Shown here in pieces: positions 17,995-27,863 of a DNA stretch of 64,000 nt. A program made the translations under genes and the position numbers. The notes beneath the pieces were generated by a model. It was not told the DNA's origin, ran no database searches, and was given only the letters and a program-made list of their open reading frames with translations. Location of the stretch: the NCBI RefSeq assembly GCF_004342585.1, contig NZ_SLZQ01000006.1, positions 62,001 to 126,000 on the forward strand, in the 5' to 3' direction. How positions within the stretch are numbered: position 1 is the stretch's first letter; each line of letters begins with the position of its first letter. The DNA comes from Paucimonas lemoignei (GTDB lineage: Bacteria; Pseudomonadota; Gammaproteobacteria; Burkholderiales; Burkholderiaceae_D).

Positions 17995-20199
17995 ATGGTC
18001 AATAAAATCCAGCTCAATGAGCAATGGTATATCCTGGCTACCTCATCGCCAGCCGACGAGCGCAGGCGGGTGCTCAAGCATAACGATACCTTCGGTTTGT
18101 TCGATCGCTTCGGCGATATCCAGCCCATCGGCCTGGGAGAGGAGGGGATCTATCATGGCGATACCCGCTTCCTCTCTCATCACGAATTGCTGATCGAAGG
18201 CGTGCGGCCGATGTTTCTGAATTCATCGGTCAAGGATGACAGCAGCCTGCTGATCGTCGAATTGATGAATCCGGATATCAACCCGGACGGAAAAGGGCCG
18301 ATCTCCAAGGGCTTGCTCCATATATTCAGAGCAAAACTCTTGTGGAACGGGGCTTGTTACGAGCACGTACGCGTCGTGAATTTCGGCATGGAGCCGGTGA
18401 AAGCCACCCTCGGCATGGAATTCGGCGCCGACTTTGCGGATATTTTCCAGGTGCGTGGCTACCAGCGCAGCAGCCACGGAAAGCTGCTGGAGCCGCAAAC
18501 CGAAGGTAATGAACTATGTCTCGCCTACCTTGGGCTGGATAACATTCGCCGGCAGACGCGCGTCCGTTTCGAACCGCAGCCCGATAAGTTCTCAGGCAAC
18601 CGGGCCGATTTCAAGTTGCAGTTGCCGCCGAAAGGCGAAGTGCATGTCTACGCCACGATCTATTGCGAGCAGGGCGAGAGCGAGGCGCAGATACAGGAGC
18701 AAATGCAGCAGAACGGCAAGGCCTCGGAAGCCGAAGCGTATCTGTGCGCCTATAACTGCGCCAGCGACTCGGTTGAAGTGTTTCGCAGCAGCCGATGCGG
18801 GGTGATCACCTCCAATGCCCTGGTCAACCAATGGATCGACCGCTCGGCATCCGACCTGGATATGCTGACTTCATCCATGCCGGAAGGATGCTATCCCTAT
18901 GCGGGTGTGCCATGGTATTCGACGACCTTCGGCCGCGACGGCATCCTGACGGCGCGGCAATGCCTGTGGGCGGACCCCAAGCTGGCGAAGGGCGTGCTGG
19001 CATTTCTGGCCCATACGCAGGCGGACGAAACCGATCCGTCCCGCGATGCCGAGCCCGGCAAGATTTTGCACGAAGCGCGCAACGGCGAACTGGCCGCGCT
19101 CGATGAAGTGCCGTTCCGGCGCTATTACGGCACGGTGGATGCCACACCGCTTTTCGTGGGGCTGGCCGGCGCCTATTACGAGCGCACGGGCGACCTGGAA
19201 TTCATCCGCAGCATCTGGCCTAATGTCTTGCGCGCGCTGGAGTGGATCGACCGTTACGGCGATGCAGACGGCGACGGCTTTGTCGAATATGCGCGCAAAA
19301 CCGAAAAAGGCTTGCTGCAGCAAGGCTGGAAGGATTCGCACGATTCCATCTTCCACAGCGACGGCTCGTTTGCCCAGGCGCCGATTGCCCTGTGCGAAGT
19401 GCAGGGGTATGTCTACGAGGGGAAATTGCGTGCCGCCAAACTGGCGGAAGTCCTCGGTGAAAAGGAACTGGCGCTGGCCTTGCGCGAGGCGGCGCAACGA
19501 CTCAAGCTGCGCTTCAATGAAGCATTCTGGTGCGAGGAAATCGGCATGTACGCCCTGGCGCTCGATGGCGACAAGCAGCAATGCAAAGTGGCGTCTTCCA
19601 ATGCCGGCCATGCATTGTGGAGCGGCATCGCGACGCCGGAATATGCCGCCCGCGTGGCCTCTCGCTTGCTGGATGAGGATTTTTTCTGTGGCTGGGGCAT
19701 TCGTACGATCGCCAGCGGCGAATCTCGCTACAACCCGATGGCCTATCACAACGGCTCGGTATGGCCGCACGATAATACGCTGATCGCCGAAGGCATGGCG
19801 CGTTACGGCATGACGGACAAGGCGCTGGAGGTGTTCTACGGTTTGTTCGATACCAGCCTGTTCGTCGATCAGCATCGCCTGCCCGAACTTTTTTGCGGCT
19901 TCGAGAAACGCCAAGGCGAAGGGCCTACGCTATATCCGGTTGCCTGTTCGCCGCAGGCATGGGCGGCCGGCAGCGTGTATTACCTGCTGCAGGCTTGCCT
20001 CGGGCTGTCGTTCGATCCGGATACGGCGGAAATCCGCTTCCGTCATCCGCGCCTGCCGCATTTCGTGGAGACAGTGGAAATCAATGGTTTGTGGGTCAAG
20101 GGCGCGACGCTCGACTTGCGCCTGCAGCGCTATCCCAACAATGTCGGCATCAACGTCGTCCGAAAAGAAGGCAATGCGGAAGTCGTGGTGGTGGCTTAG
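17995..20199 (+). CDS. amylo-alpha-1,6-glucosidase / glycogen-debranching-like glycoside hydrolase
   Basis: A 734-residue cytosolic protein without signal peptide. Residues ~20-260 match the N-terminal beta-sandwich of bacterial debranching-type proteins (FDRFGDIQPIGLGEEGIYHGDTRFLSHHEL). Residues ~280-720 form an (alpha/alpha)6 barrel with GVPWYSTTFGRDGI, DGDGFVEYAR, GWKDSHDSIF and NGSVWPHDN, the GH63/GH133-like acidic motifs. No other glycogen gene (glgA, glgB, glgC, glgP) is nearby, so the substrate may be a different alpha-glucoside. It is three bases from the GT4 gene, in the same operon. Confidence 0.85.
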   Translation: MVNKIQLNEQWYILATSSPADERRRVLKHNDTFGLFDRFGDIQPIGLGEEGIYHGDTRFLSHHELLIEGVRPMFLNSSVKDDSSLLIVELMNPDINPDGKGPISKGLLHIFRAKLLWNGACYEHVRVVNFGMEPVKATLGMEFGADFADIFQVRGYQRSSHGKLLEPQTEGNELCLAYLGLDNIRRQTRVRFEPQPDKFSGNRADFKLQLPPKGEVHVYATIYCEQGESEAQIQEQMQQNGKASEAEAYLCAYNCASDSVEVFRSSRCGVITSNALVNQWIDRSASDLDMLTSSMPEGCYPYAGVPWYSTTFGRDGILTARQCLWADPKLAKGVLAFLAHTQADETDPSRDAEPGKILHEARNGELAALDEVPFRRYYGTVDATPLFVGLAGAYYERTGDLEFIRSIWPNVLRALEWIDRYGDADGDGFVEYARKTEKGLLQQGWKDSHDSIFHSDGSFAQAPIALCEVQGYVYEGKLRAAKLAEVLGEKELALALREAAQRLKLRFNEAFWCEEIGMYALALDGDKQQCKVASSNAGHALWSGIATPEYAARVASRLLDEDFFCGWGIRTIASGESRYNPMAYHNGSVWPHDNTLIAEGMARYGMTDKALEVFYGLFDTSLFVDQHRLPELFCGFEKRQGEGPTLYPVACSPQAWAAGSVYYLLQACLGLSFDPDTAEIRFRHPRLPHFVETVEINGLWVKGATLDLRLQRYPNNVGINVVRKEGNAEVVVVA

Positions 20200-20355
20200 G
20201 CAAGCATTGAAATTTCCGGGAATATCCGGCGGTATGGATGCCGAACCGATCATCGCGGACTGCCATGGGACGGCGGTGGGATTGTGATGATTTCGGCAAA
20301 CGAACGCGTCTGCCGTTAAAATAGCCGTTTCATCACGCACTTATCGAAGCCATTC

Positions 20356-21258
20356 ATGCCCTACCAAACGATCGAAGACACCGTGGGCAATACCCCGCTG
20401 GTGCAACTGAACCGCGGCCTGGCAGAAGCCGCCAAGCGCCGCAACAACGTCATCCTGGCCAAGCTCGAAGGGAATAATCCGGCAGGGTCAGTCAAGGACC
20501 GGCCCGCCCTGTCGATGATCAAGCGGGCGGAAGAGCGCGGCCAGATCAAGCCGGGCGACACTCTCATCGAAGCCACCAGCGGCAATACCGGGATTGCCCT
20601 GGCAATGGCCGCTGCCATGCGTGGGTACAAGATGGTGCTGCTCATGCCGGAAAACCTCAGCGAAGAGCGGCGACAGAGCATGGCTGCTTATGGCGCCCAG
20701 ATCATCCTGACGCCGCGCACCGGCGGCATGGAATACGCGCGCGACCTGGCCCAGCAAATGGAAAAGGAAGGCAAGGGGCAGATTCTCGACCAGTTCGCCA
20801 ATCCGGATAACCCGCTGGCTCATTACGAAGGCACCGGCCCGGAAATCTGGCGCGATACCGCAGGCAAGGTAACGCATTTCGTCAGCGCCATGGGGACCAC
20901 CGGTACCATCATGGGCGTATCGCGTTATCTGAAGGAACAGAATGCAGCGGTGCAGGTGATCGGCGCGCAGCCGGAAGAAGGTTCGCAGATTCCCGGCATT
21001 CGCAAGTGGCCGGAAGCCTATCTGCCGAAGATTTTCGACAAGTCGCTCGTGGATCAGGTGGAAAACGTTAGCCAGGCCGCAGCCGAAAAAATGGCGCGTC
21101 GCATGGCGGTGGAAGAAGGGATCTTCTGCGGAATCTCTTCCGGTGGCGCTTGCGAAGTGGCATTGCGCATTTCGGAAACGGTCGAGAACGCCACGATCGT
21201 CTTCATTGTGTGCGATCGTGGCGACCGCTACCTGTCGACCGGGGTGTTCCCGGCCTGA
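20356..21258 (+). CDS. cysM: cysteine synthase B (O-acetylserine sulfhydrylase)
   Basis: A 300-residue PLP enzyme making cysteine from O-acetylserine and sulfide or thiosulfate. The PLP lysine lies in NPAGSVKDRPAL (about residue 49), the phosphate loop is EATSGNTGIALA, and GISSGGACEVAL binds the cofactor nitrogen. The N-terminus YQTIEDTVGNTPLV and the length match CysM better than CysK. It has its own promoter region (156 bases upstream are non-coding) and ends before a 13-bp inverted repeat. Confidence 0.95.
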   Translation: MPYQTIEDTVGNTPLVQLNRGLAEAAKRRNNVILAKLEGNNPAGSVKDRPALSMIKRAEERGQIKPGDTLIEATSGNTGIALAMAAAMRGYKMVLLMPENLSEERRQSMAAYGAQIILTPRTGGMEYARDLAQQMEKEGKGQILDQFANPDNPLAHYEGTGPEIWRDTAGKVTHFVSAMGTTGTIMGVSRYLKEQNAAVQVIGAQPEEGSQIPGIRKWPEAYLPKIFDKSLVDQVENVSQAAAEKMARRMAVEEGIFCGISSGGACEVALRISETVENATIVFIVCDRGDRYLSTGVFPA

Positions 21259-21272
21259 CAAGCTAGCGATGG

Positions 21273-21304
21273 TGTGTTCTGCCTGGGATAACAGGCAGAA
21301 CACA
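21273..21304. terminator. 13-bp inverted repeat between convergent genes
   Basis: TGTGTTCTGCCTG and CAGGCAGAACACA pair perfectly around a 6-base loop, between the cysM stop and the stop of the minus-strand HTH gene. There is no T-run on either side, so termination would rest on the stem alone or on Rho. Confidence 0.6.
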
Positions 21305-21305
21305 A

Positions 21306-21638
21306 TTAACCAGCGTCGGTCTGGCCTGGTTCTTTCGGTTTGAATTGCTTGTCGCTGATGCGGAACTTGTCGCGGCGGTCGCCCATCAGGTCGCGCAATT
21401 CCTTGATGCTCAGATCGCTGACTTCATGCATGCGGATCAGCAGCGAGGCGCCTACCGGCAGTCGGCGATGGCGGATCTTGCTGATGACCGGCGGCGCGAC
21501 TTCCAATGCGCGCGACAGGGCAGCATCGTTTTTCAGATGCAGCTTTTCAATCAGCGAATCCAGTAAATGGTTGGGATCATACGCCGGCTGGTCTGCCAGG
21601 CGGTTGCTGCTTGCGGAAGTGTCCAGTTCGGTAGTCAT
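21306..21638 (-). CDS. small helix-turn-helix (Cro/XRE-like) protein
   Basis: A 110-residue cytosolic protein of unknown role. The middle (residues ~25-90) reads like a divergent XRE helix-turn-helix: NHLLDSLIEKLHL, then NDAALSRALEVAPPVISKIRHRRLPVG, then LIRMHEVSDLSIKELRDLM. The second and third helices would be AALSRAL and PPVISKIRHR. The tail is charged and probably flexible. It is probably a transcription factor. Four TTCGAA sites lie just upstream (21678-21765) and could be its own operator. Confidence 0.7.
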   Translation of the reverse strand: MTTELDTSASSNRLADQPAYDPNHLLDSLIEKLHLKNDAALSRALEVAPPVISKIRHRRLPVGASLLIRMHEVSDLSIKELRDLMGDRRDKFRISDKQFKPKEPGQTDAG

Positions 21639-22004
21639 GGTATGGTCGTATCCAGATTGCGGTTATCGTAAAAAATATTCGAAAAATATTTGGTGCCAGC
21701 GTTCGAAACCAAAATTGTTTAAAAAAACATGGTGGCAAGATTCGAATTTGCAATGGTTGTTCGAAATAATTTCGCAACCTGATTCGTCAAGCCAACGTTT
21801 CGTAACTGCTCATTCTTTGTGCATTACAGAATTGCTATTGAAGCAGCAGCGCCTGAGTAATTTCGCCTACACAACGCATTATAGAGAGCGAGCCTGTTGA
21901 TATATTGATAGTACGCAAGCACGCCATCGGCGCGATTTTGCATGGCTCATATAACGATAAGCAATGCAGCTTGCCGTTGTTGTGAATGATCCGTGGCGAC
22001 TGAT
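21639..22004. other. AT-rich intergenic region with a TTCGAA array
   Basis: This 366-base region lies between the start of the HTH gene and the 3' end of the DUF1415 gene. It holds four TTCGAA hexamers at 21678, 21702, 21741 and 21760, several inside larger inverted repeats. I see no tRNA that folds and no coding sequence. Confidence 0.6.
21678..21779. repeat. four TTCGAA sites with flanking inverted repeats, candidate operator
   Basis: TTCGAA occurs four times in 88 bases. The last copy overlaps GGTTG-TT-CGAAAT-A-ATTTCG-CAACC (21755-21779), an 11-bp inverted repeat with a two-base bulge. The second lies between TTTGGT and ACCAAA. The cluster is 40-140 bases upstream of the minus-strand HTH gene. 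Confidence 0.45.
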
Positions 22005-22565
22005 TTATTTTTTCTTCAGAAGCGCATGCCAGCCATCGAATCCAAGCTCGCGCACGGTCTCGATATTTTTTTCGAAAATCTCGGCAGCATCGGGAAATGC
22101 TGCCACGGCTTTATCGAGGCTCGCTTCGCGAATCAGATGCAGGGTGGGGTAGGGAGAACGATTGGTGTAGTTGTCGATGGCGCCGGGGGCAGCATCGGCA
22201 AACTGATAATCCGGATGAAAACTGGCGATCTGCACTTCACCTTCAAGTCCGAGCGTAGCAAGGATGCGGTCGGCGATATCGAGAAAGTCATTGAACTCCA
22301 GGAAGTCGTTCAATACGCCGGGATGAATCAGCAGGGTAGTATCGGTTTCTTCCGCCGGTGTGGATTGCAGCAACAGCAGCTCTTTCGCCAGTTCTTCAGC
22401 CAGCGCTTCTGTCGTATCGGCCTGGCTGGCGACGTAGCGGATCTGGCCCTTGACCTGAACAGCCTTGGCAAACGGGCAAAGGTTCAGACCGATAACAGCC
22501 TTGTCGACCCAGGCGCGCGTGGCGGCGATGACTTCTTCGGCATTGGGCATGGGGGAGGTCGACAT
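22005..22565 (-). CDS. DUF1415 family protein
   Basis: A 186-residue cytosolic protein of the DUF1415 family, function unknown. Family marks are VDKAVIGLNLCPFAKA near the N-terminus, HPDYQFA (about residue 123) and NRSPYPTLHLIRE. The conserved Cys, His and Arg residues suggest an enzyme or metal site, but nothing more can be said. The start is set at MSTSPMPNAEE with GGAGG-like sequence upstream; the frame stays open further upstream, but that part overlaps the divergent yaeQ promoter and gene. It is divergent from yaeQ, with 141 bases between. Confidence 0.85.
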   Translation of the reverse strand: MSTSPMPNAEEVIAATRAWVDKAVIGLNLCPFAKAVQVKGQIRYVASQADTTEALAEELAKELLLLQSTPAEETDTTLLIHPGVLNDFLEFNDFLDIADRILATLGLEGEVQIASFHPDYQFADAAPGAIDNYTNRSPYPTLHLIREASLDKAVAAFPDAAEIFEKNIETVRELGFDGWHALLKKK

Positions 22566-22706
22566 GGGAGCGAGTGGTTGCAAGAAATGATTTCGTGGAG
22601 CAGCGATGGGCTTTGCTGCATAGGATGCGAGATTGTACCAAGCTTGCAGAATGAAGGATTTGTGTCGCCGGATTGGCGATATATCAATTGAATAGAAAGG
22701 ATTGGC

Positions 22707-23252
22707 ATGGCGCTCAAAGCCACCATTTTTAAAACCGATTTGCAGGTCGCGGATATGGACCGCGGCTATTACGGCAGTCATGCGCTGACCATCGCTCGCC
22801 ATCCATCCGAAACGGATGAGCGCATGATGATACGCTTGCTGGCGTTTGCCTGCCATGCCGACCCTGCGCTGAGCTTCGGTAAAGGGCTGAGCAGCGACGA
22901 TGAGCCTGATCTATGGCAAAAGGATTTAACCGGAGCAATCGACCTATGGATTGAAGTAGGGCAACCGGATGAAAGACGTTTGCTCAAGGCCAGCGCCAGG
23001 TCATCGAAAGTGGTGGTATACAGCTATGGTAATGCTGCTACGATATGGTGGAAAAATACCGCTGCAAAGCTCGAGCGTGTGCGTAACATAGTGGTATTCC
23101 ATGTGCCATCGTCTAGCAGCCAGGCAATGGCGAAACTCGCGCAACGTACGATGCAATTACAGTGCACCATCCAGGATAACCAGATCTGGCTCACTGGCAC
23201 GGAAGATGCTGTATCCGTTGAGGTTGCGATGTTGCGCGACGTTTCAATCTGA
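22707..23252 (+). CDS. yaeQ: YaeQ family protein
   Basis: A 181-residue protein of the YaeQ family, whose fold resembles PD-(D/E)XK nucleases. The family pattern is present: MALKATIFKTDLQVADMDRGYY, ETDERMMIRLLAFA, and the candidate nuclease-like core DLWIEVGQPDERRLLKAS (an acidic residue, then E-x-G and K). In E. coli YaeQ was linked to RfaH suppression, but its biochemical function is not established. GAAAGGA precedes the ATG. It has the DUF1415 gene divergent and a diguanylate cyclase downstream. Confidence 0.92.
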   Translation: MALKATIFKTDLQVADMDRGYYGSHALTIARHPSETDERMMIRLLAFACHADPALSFGKGLSSDDEPDLWQKDLTGAIDLWIEVGQPDERRLLKASARSSKVVVYSYGNAATIWWKNTAAKLERVRNIVVFHVPSSSSQAMAKLAQRTMQLQCTIQDNQIWLTGTEDAVSVEVAMLRDVSI

Positions 23253-23316
23253 TTTGCCTGTTTTGGGGACTTTATCCGGAAAAGAATTCCGGCAGGTGTG
23301 AAGCTTCGTTCGCCTG

Positions 23317-24960
23317 ATGTGGCACTGCATTGATAATTTTGCCGAAGCAGGCAGGGTATGTCGGGGAGGAGAGGTTTTGCCACATCGTTTACAGCGTCGG
23401 CGTGAGCAAATCTTACGTCTGTTCAATGCCAGATATCTTCTTCCACCGGTAATCCTCATCCTGTGTTTGCTTGCAACTGTCATGCTGGCGCGCGAGGCGC
23501 AGCGGGTCGCGGATAATTATCTGCGCGAAGAATTCCAGTTTCGCTCGAGGGACATAGCAGACCGGATCGAAAAGAGGCTGAGTCTTTATCAGCAAGTCTT
23601 GAAAGGCACGATCGGATTATTTGCCGTGAACGGCGAAGTGTCCCGCGAAAGCTTTCGCACCTATATCAATGCATTGGGCCTGCTGGAAAATTATCCGGGA
23701 ATCGAAGGCATCGGGTTTTCAGTCGTCGTGCCGCCATCGCAAAAGGATCGTCACGTTCAGCAAGTGCGTCGCTCGGGGTTTCCCGAGTACGACATCAAGC
23801 CGCCCGGCGAACGTGACATCTATACATCCATTCTTTATCTGGAACCGTTCGAGGGGCGTAATTTGCATGCCTTCGGATTCGACATGTATTCCGATGAGCG
23901 CCGCCGTGCCGCGATGGCGCAGGCTCGCGACAGCGGGCAGGCCGTCATGTCAAGGAAGGTCACGCTGGTGCAGGAAGTGGAGTCCGAGGTGCAACCCGGC
24001 TTTCTGATGTGTCTCCCTGTGTATAGGAAAGGCGCGCCGCATGATACTGTGGCAGAGCGCCGCGAAAACCTGGTTGGCTGGGTGTATGCGCCGTTTCGCA
24101 TGCGGGACCTTATGCGCGGCATCGAAGGCACGCGCACCAGGGAGCTTGATCTGGAAATCTATGATGGCGACAAGACCGGGCCGGAGAACCTGCTGTATGA
24201 CTCCAATAGAGGAGCGGAGCCGGTCGGGCACGATCCCCTGTTCAAGCATGTGTCGCGGCTGGAAATCGCCGGGCACCAATGGCTGATCGAAGTGTCGTCC
24301 CTGCCGCTGTATGAAACACAGCAAAGAGTCGACCGTGCCGGCCTGATTCTGCGCGGCGGCATCAGCATCAGCCTGCTGCTGGCCCTGCTGGTCTGGTTAT
24401 TTCTCGATGACAGGGCAAGGACCCTGCAGGCCGCCGACCAGGCGATGCGGCTGGCGCTTTATGATGCGTTGACCGGGCTGCCCAATCGGAAACTTCTCAA
24501 CGAGAGGCTGACACTGGCGCTGGTCAAGGCGCGGCGCGAGCACGGCATGGTGGCGCTGCTGTTTATCGACCTGGACAAGTTCAAGCCGGTCAATGACGAA
24601 TACGGCCATGCAATTGGCGACTTGCTGCTCAAGGAAGTGGGCGTGCGCCTGCAGCACTGCATGCGCGCCTCCGACACCATGGCACGGGTCGGCGGCGATG
24701 AGTTCATTGCCCTGCTCGAAGATATCGATGGCAGTGAAGGGGCAGGCAAGGTGGCGCACAAGATTCTGCATGCGCTGACGCAGCCTTTCGATGTCTCGGG
24801 CCATCGGCTCGAGATCGCGGCAAGCATTGGCGTGGCCATTTACCCGGAAAATGGCGAAGACCAGACTACGCTGACGAAGAGCGCCGACATGGCGATGTAC
24901 GATGCCAAGAACAGCGGGCGCTCCACGATACGTTTCGCTGCCAAACGAGGGGTGGCCTAA
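23317..24960 (+). CDS. membrane diguanylate cyclase, CHASE sensor plus GGDEF
   Basis: A 547-residue signalling protein that should make cyclic di-GMP from GTP. A membrane segment (about residues 40-58, LLPPVILILCLLATVML) is followed by a ~270-residue periplasmic CHASE domain (GIEGIGFSVVVPP ... GRNLHAFGFDMYS). A second membrane segment (ISISLLLALLVWLFL) leads to a GGDEF domain. The active site RVGGDEF is intact and an inhibitory I-site RASD lies five residues before it, so product inhibition is expected. There is no EAL domain. The exact start is uncertain because no clear ribosome-binding site is visible. The ligand of CHASE is unknown. Confidence 0.93.
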   Translation: MWHCIDNFAEAGRVCRGGEVLPHRLQRRREQILRLFNARYLLPPVILILCLLATVMLAREAQRVADNYLREEFQFRSRDIADRIEKRLSLYQQVLKGTIGLFAVNGEVSRESFRTYINALGLLENYPGIEGIGFSVVVPPSQKDRHVQQVRRSGFPEYDIKPPGERDIYTSILYLEPFEGRNLHAFGFDMYSDERRRAAMAQARDSGQAVMSRKVTLVQEVESEVQPGFLMCLPVYRKGAPHDTVAERRENLVGWVYAPFRMRDLMRGIEGTRTRELDLEIYDGDKTGPENLLYDSNRGAEPVGHDPLFKHVSRLEIAGHQWLIEVSSLPLYETQQRVDRAGLILRGGISISLLLALLVWLFLDDRARTLQAADQAMRLALYDALTGLPNRKLLNERLTLALVKARREHGMVALLFIDLDKFKPVNDEYGHAIGDLLLKEVGVRLQHCMRASDTMARVGGDEFIALLEDIDGSEGAGKVAHKILHALTQPFDVSGHRLEIAASIGVAIYPENGEDQTTLTKSADMAMYDAKNSGRSTIRFAAKRGVA

Positions 24961-24964
24961 ACCA

Positions 24965-25022
24965 GCGGCATTGCGCAGCGCTCCGCAGATGCGCGGATCT
25001 GCGGAGCGCTGCGCAATGCCGC
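24965..25022. repeat. 26-bp perfect inverted repeat with 6-base loop
   Basis: The arms at 24965-24990 and 24997-25022 are exact reverse complements, with the core GCATTGCGCAGCGCTCCGCA. It lies five bases past the GGDEF stop codon and before the 3' end of the convergent rnk-like gene. No T-run follows on either strand. It may be a bidirectional terminator, an mRNA end stabiliser or a remnant of a mobile repeat. Confidence 0.85.
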
Positions 25023-25058
25023 CGGCGTGGCGATGTGGATGGTGTCTCGGCGCTGGAG

Positions 25059-25478
25059 TCAGGCAGCAGGAACCGCGGCAGTAGAGGTGCTCAGCGCCTC
25101 GATGCCGATGATTTTGATGGTTTCAGTCTGGCCGAACGGCAGTCGGACTTCCACCGTGCTGTTGATCTTCCTGCCGATGAGCGCCAAGCCGATGGGGGAC
25201 AGTATGGAGATCTGCGCCAGCGTCTGATTGGCATCCTCCGGACTGACGATCACGACGGTGAACGTTTCTCCACTGCCGACCTTGCTGCAGGTGACTTCGG
25301 AAAAAAGACTGACATGGTCCGGCTTTGTCACCGTGGCCGGCAAGAGAATGGAACTGGAGATGAGATCTACCAGTTCTTCGCCGGCATTGAATTTCAATTC
25401 CCTTACGCGCAGCATTTGTTCGGCGAGGCGTCCCAGGATGGCGGCATCGTATTGAGTCAGGTAGCGTTCGAATTTCAT
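25059..25478 (-). CDS. rnk: Rnk/GreA-type regulator of nucleoside diphosphate kinase
   Basis: A 139-residue protein with an N-terminal short helical region (MKFERYLTQYDAAILGRLAEQML) and a GreA/GreB C-terminal FKBP-like domain (VTKPDHVSLFSEVTC, ILSPIGLALIGRKINSTVEVRLPFG). This matches Rnk (136 residues in E. coli), which binds RNA polymerase in the secondary channel region but lacks the long Gre coiled coil. The start was chosen at MKFERYL because GGAGACTC lies just upstream; the open frame extends further without support. Confidence 0.85.
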   Translation of the reverse strand: MKFERYLTQYDAAILGRLAEQMLRVRELKFNAGEELVDLISSSILLPATVTKPDHVSLFSEVTCSKVGSGETFTVVIVSPEDANQTLAQISILSPIGLALIGRKINSTVEVRLPFGQTETIKIIGIEALSTSTAAVPAA

Positions 25479-25907
25479 GGCAAAGAGTCTCCCTGGCCAT
25501 GACCTTGTGGAAGGTCGGCCTGCAATGTAACAAGGTAAAGGCGAATGCCGACGTGGCGTTCGCGATGCTAATTTGTCAGGAGGTGGCTCGGTGAGTGGGG
25601 CGCAGGGGCAGCTGGAAAGCCGCTCTGTGCACACTCGCCGAGCCTAAGAGAGGCAGGCGAGCGCCTTGGTAGAAATATGAACGCGGCGCGTCGTGATCAC
25701 AAAACGCGCGCGCAAGCCTTTCCTGTTCGTCGCCGAACATGCGCAAGTCGAAAATGTGAATGGCTTGTTCACGATTGCTGGAAAGGCCGGTTGGAATAAT
25801 GTTGCCAGTATAGAGAATTGCCGTTTCTGGTCAACCTGTCATCCTTCCGGAAAATGGAAGGAAATGTTCGGGAAGCTCGAAGACGGCAATACTCGACGAC
25901 AGCAGTC
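25479..25907. other. non-coding region between the rnk-like gene and gdhA
   Basis: These 429 bases carry the upstream region of rnk and the downstream region of gdhA. A weak 6-bp hairpin (CCTTCC/GGAAGG, 25842-25861) might end gdhA transcription. Open frames here have no ribosome-binding site or recognisable similarity, so none is called. Confidence 0.4.
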
Positions 25908-27350
<1,443 letters not shown>

Positions 27351-27497
27351 TTATTTGGGGCACATTGAAATGAACAGATTTTGCGGAATTTTACGCCAAA
27401 ATGACGAATTAATGCACCATCCTGGTGCGCACGATGTCGTGCTTTTATCCGTGTGCGGGTTTCAGCGCCAGGAGTCGGCGCCGCATGAACAGCAAAA

Positions 27498-27863
27498 TCA
27501 GGCTGAATCTCGAGCGGACTGCGGAGGTTCGGCGAGCGGCGACTCGCTGGCCAGCATGGTCTTGCGGTAGATCCCCGCCTGCATGAGCAGGATGGTCGAT
27601 ACCGGTGAAGTCGTCACCATCAGGACCGCAATCAGGATTTCCTGCAAGACGATACGCTGGCCGTGCACGCCGGCGGCGATCAGGGATGCGACCAGCACGC
27701 AGGCGAGTCCCATGGAATTGCCGAGCGTGGGCGCGTGCATGCGCGAATGGAAGTCAGGCAGCCGTAGCAGGCCGGCGCAGCCGATCAGCGCGAGGATGCT
27801 GCCGGCGACCAGCAATACGGCGATCAGCAGCTCGGCCCAGAAGGGAAAGACGACAGTGGTCAT
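27498..27863 (-). CDS. mnhG: Mrp antiporter subunit G
   Basis: A 121-residue membrane protein with three predicted helices (about residues 8-30, 42-62 and 68-92). It carries the MnhG/PhaG signature LLRLPDFHSRMHAPTLGNSMG. It is the last gene of the Mrp operon and overlaps mnhF by four bases (ATGA). The subunit is needed for assembly of the cation/proton antiporter complex in the inner membrane. Confidence 0.93.
   Translation of the reverse strand: MTTVVFPFWAELLIAVLLVAGSILALIGCAGLLRLPDFHSRMHAPTLGNSMGLACVLVASLIAAGVHGQRIVLQEILIAVLMVTTSPVSTILLMQAGIYRKTMLASESPLAEPPQSARDSA

Noticed and set aside
21685..21750. Two tRNA 3'-end-like stretches on the minus strand (TTCGAA loop followed by GCCACCA or GGCACCA)
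   Set aside because: Neither is flanked by an acceptor stem, D-arm or anticodon arm, and the T-stems pair poorly. The TTCGAA motif recurs without the CCA, so an operator array explains it better.
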